Of a stretch of DNA of 64,000 nt, positions 63,548 to 64,000 are shown one piece after another. A program made the position numbers and the translations under genes. Under the pieces are notes generated by a model that saw nothing but the letters and a program-made list of their open reading frames with translations, did no database searches and was not told the DNA's origin. Source of the DNA: Clostridium estertheticum (lineage in GTDB: Bacteria; Bacillota; Clostridia; Clostridiales; Clostridiaceae); assembly GCF_011065935.2 (NCBI RefSeq), contig NZ_JAAMNH020000001.1:1075001-1139000 (forward strand), read 5' to 3'. Each line of letters opens with the position of its first letter. Within the stretch, counting starts at the first letter, position 1.

Positions 63548-63958
63548 ATGGTTAGAACAATTATGAAAGACATATTTTTTCTTAATCAAAAATCAGAACT
63601 TGCTACAAAAGCAGATGCTCAGGTGATACAGGATTTGCTTGATACACTTAAAGCAAATGAAGAAGGCTGTGTAGGAATGGCAGCTAATATGATTGGTGTC
63701 AAAAAAAGAATTATTGTGATCAGTATGGGCGATATGAACGTTCCGATGATTAATCCTATGATAGTGAATAAATCGGGTCAATATGAAACAGAAGAAGGAT
63801 GTCTTTCACTTATAGGTGTTAGAAAAACTAATAGATTTCAAGAGATAGAAGTAGAGTATTTTGATTCGGGATTTAAGAAGCGAAGGGGAAAATACTCAGG
63901 ATGGATTGCTCAAATTATTCAACATGAAGTAGACCATTGTGATGGGATAGTCATATAG
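63548..63958 (+). CDS. Divergent peptide deformylase
   Basis: A 136-residue enzyme that removes the formyl group from nascent peptides. Metal ligands are Cys85 (EEGCLSL) and His126/His130 (QHEVDHCDG), with catalytic Glu127. Motif 1 reads GCVGMAANMIG, where the usual Gln of GxGxAAxQ is Met48. Short deformylases of this type are a second copy in some clostridia, separate from the housekeeping def. The ribosome site is weak. It is complete within the window. Confidence 0.85.
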   Translation: MVRTIMKDIFFLNQKSELATKADAQVIQDLLDTLKANEEGCVGMAANMIGVKKRIIVISMGDMNVPMINPMIVNKSGQYETEEGCLSLIGVRKTNRFQEIEVEYFDSGFKKRRGKYSGWIAQIIQHEVDHCDGIVI

Positions 63959-64000
63959 AAAAAAGGTAGATAGCTGTTTATAATGGTACCTATAGACTAA

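Overview
The window is AT-rich, roughly 30% GC, with clostridial codon use, strong GGAGG-type ribosome binding sites, an arginine deiminase operon, a T-box leader, DUF1002, DUF4173 and DUF4317 proteins, a van-like two-component cluster and TnpB-type transposases. It fits a free-living or host-associated Clostridium (Firmicutes). I cannot name the species. No rRNA gene, complete tRNA gene or CRISPR array was found.

Layout. 1-3.3 kb: the end of a TnpB-like element, a secreted coiled-coil/3D-domain wall protein, and a gene-free stretch with a 388-bp inverted-repeat-bounded element that looks highly structured. 3.3-18.7 kb: the best coherent system, a probable N-glycan (high-mannose) foraging locus. 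It has a GH130 phosphorylase, LacI regulator, two ABC permeases, lipoprotein binding protein, secreted GH85 endo-beta-N-acetylglucosaminidase, GH38 alpha-mannosidase and GH3 beta-glycosidase. 19-22.2 kb, minus strand: VanY/VanR/VanS-like genes plus a broken vanZ-like gene. 23-29.6 kb: a chemoreceptor, a secreted leucine-rich-repeat protein and a DUF1002 protein, with integration scars between them. 29.7-36.4 kb: decayed genes (PD-(D/E)XK nuclease, DinD, TPR regulator, DUF1599) around intact radical SAM and DUF2975/XRE/DUF4173 genes.

36.6-43 kb: an isochorismatase-like hydrolase, a CsoR/InrS-type metal sensor with a histidine-tailed DMT exporter, a LysM/DUF1259 protein, a broken B12-type radical SAM gene and a soluble histidine kinase. 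43-49 kb: transposase debris, a SASA-type esterase with a PadR regulator and two perfect palindromic operators, a zinc-ribbon protein, a nonsense-interrupted LprI gene, a MerR regulator with two matching 19-bp-spacer promoters, and a protein made of three fused RidA domains. 49-54.3 kb: IS1182 and IS4-like remnants, a T-box leader with no clear target, a second isochorismatase-like gene, a YfcC carrier and an OYE/azoreductase scar. 54.8-59.7 kb: the arcA-arcB-arcD-arcC arginine deiminase operon. 59.8-64 kb: truncated DUF4317 and ketopantoate reductase genes, the latter cut by an IS607-type remnant with intact TnpB and a guide-RNA-like 3' end, then a divergent peptide deformylase.

The main theme is intact metabolic modules set in a graveyard of truncated genes. 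More than a dozen pseudogenes were found by reading across in-frame stops and frameshifts. All family names come from reading the sequence and remembered family motifs; no database search was run.
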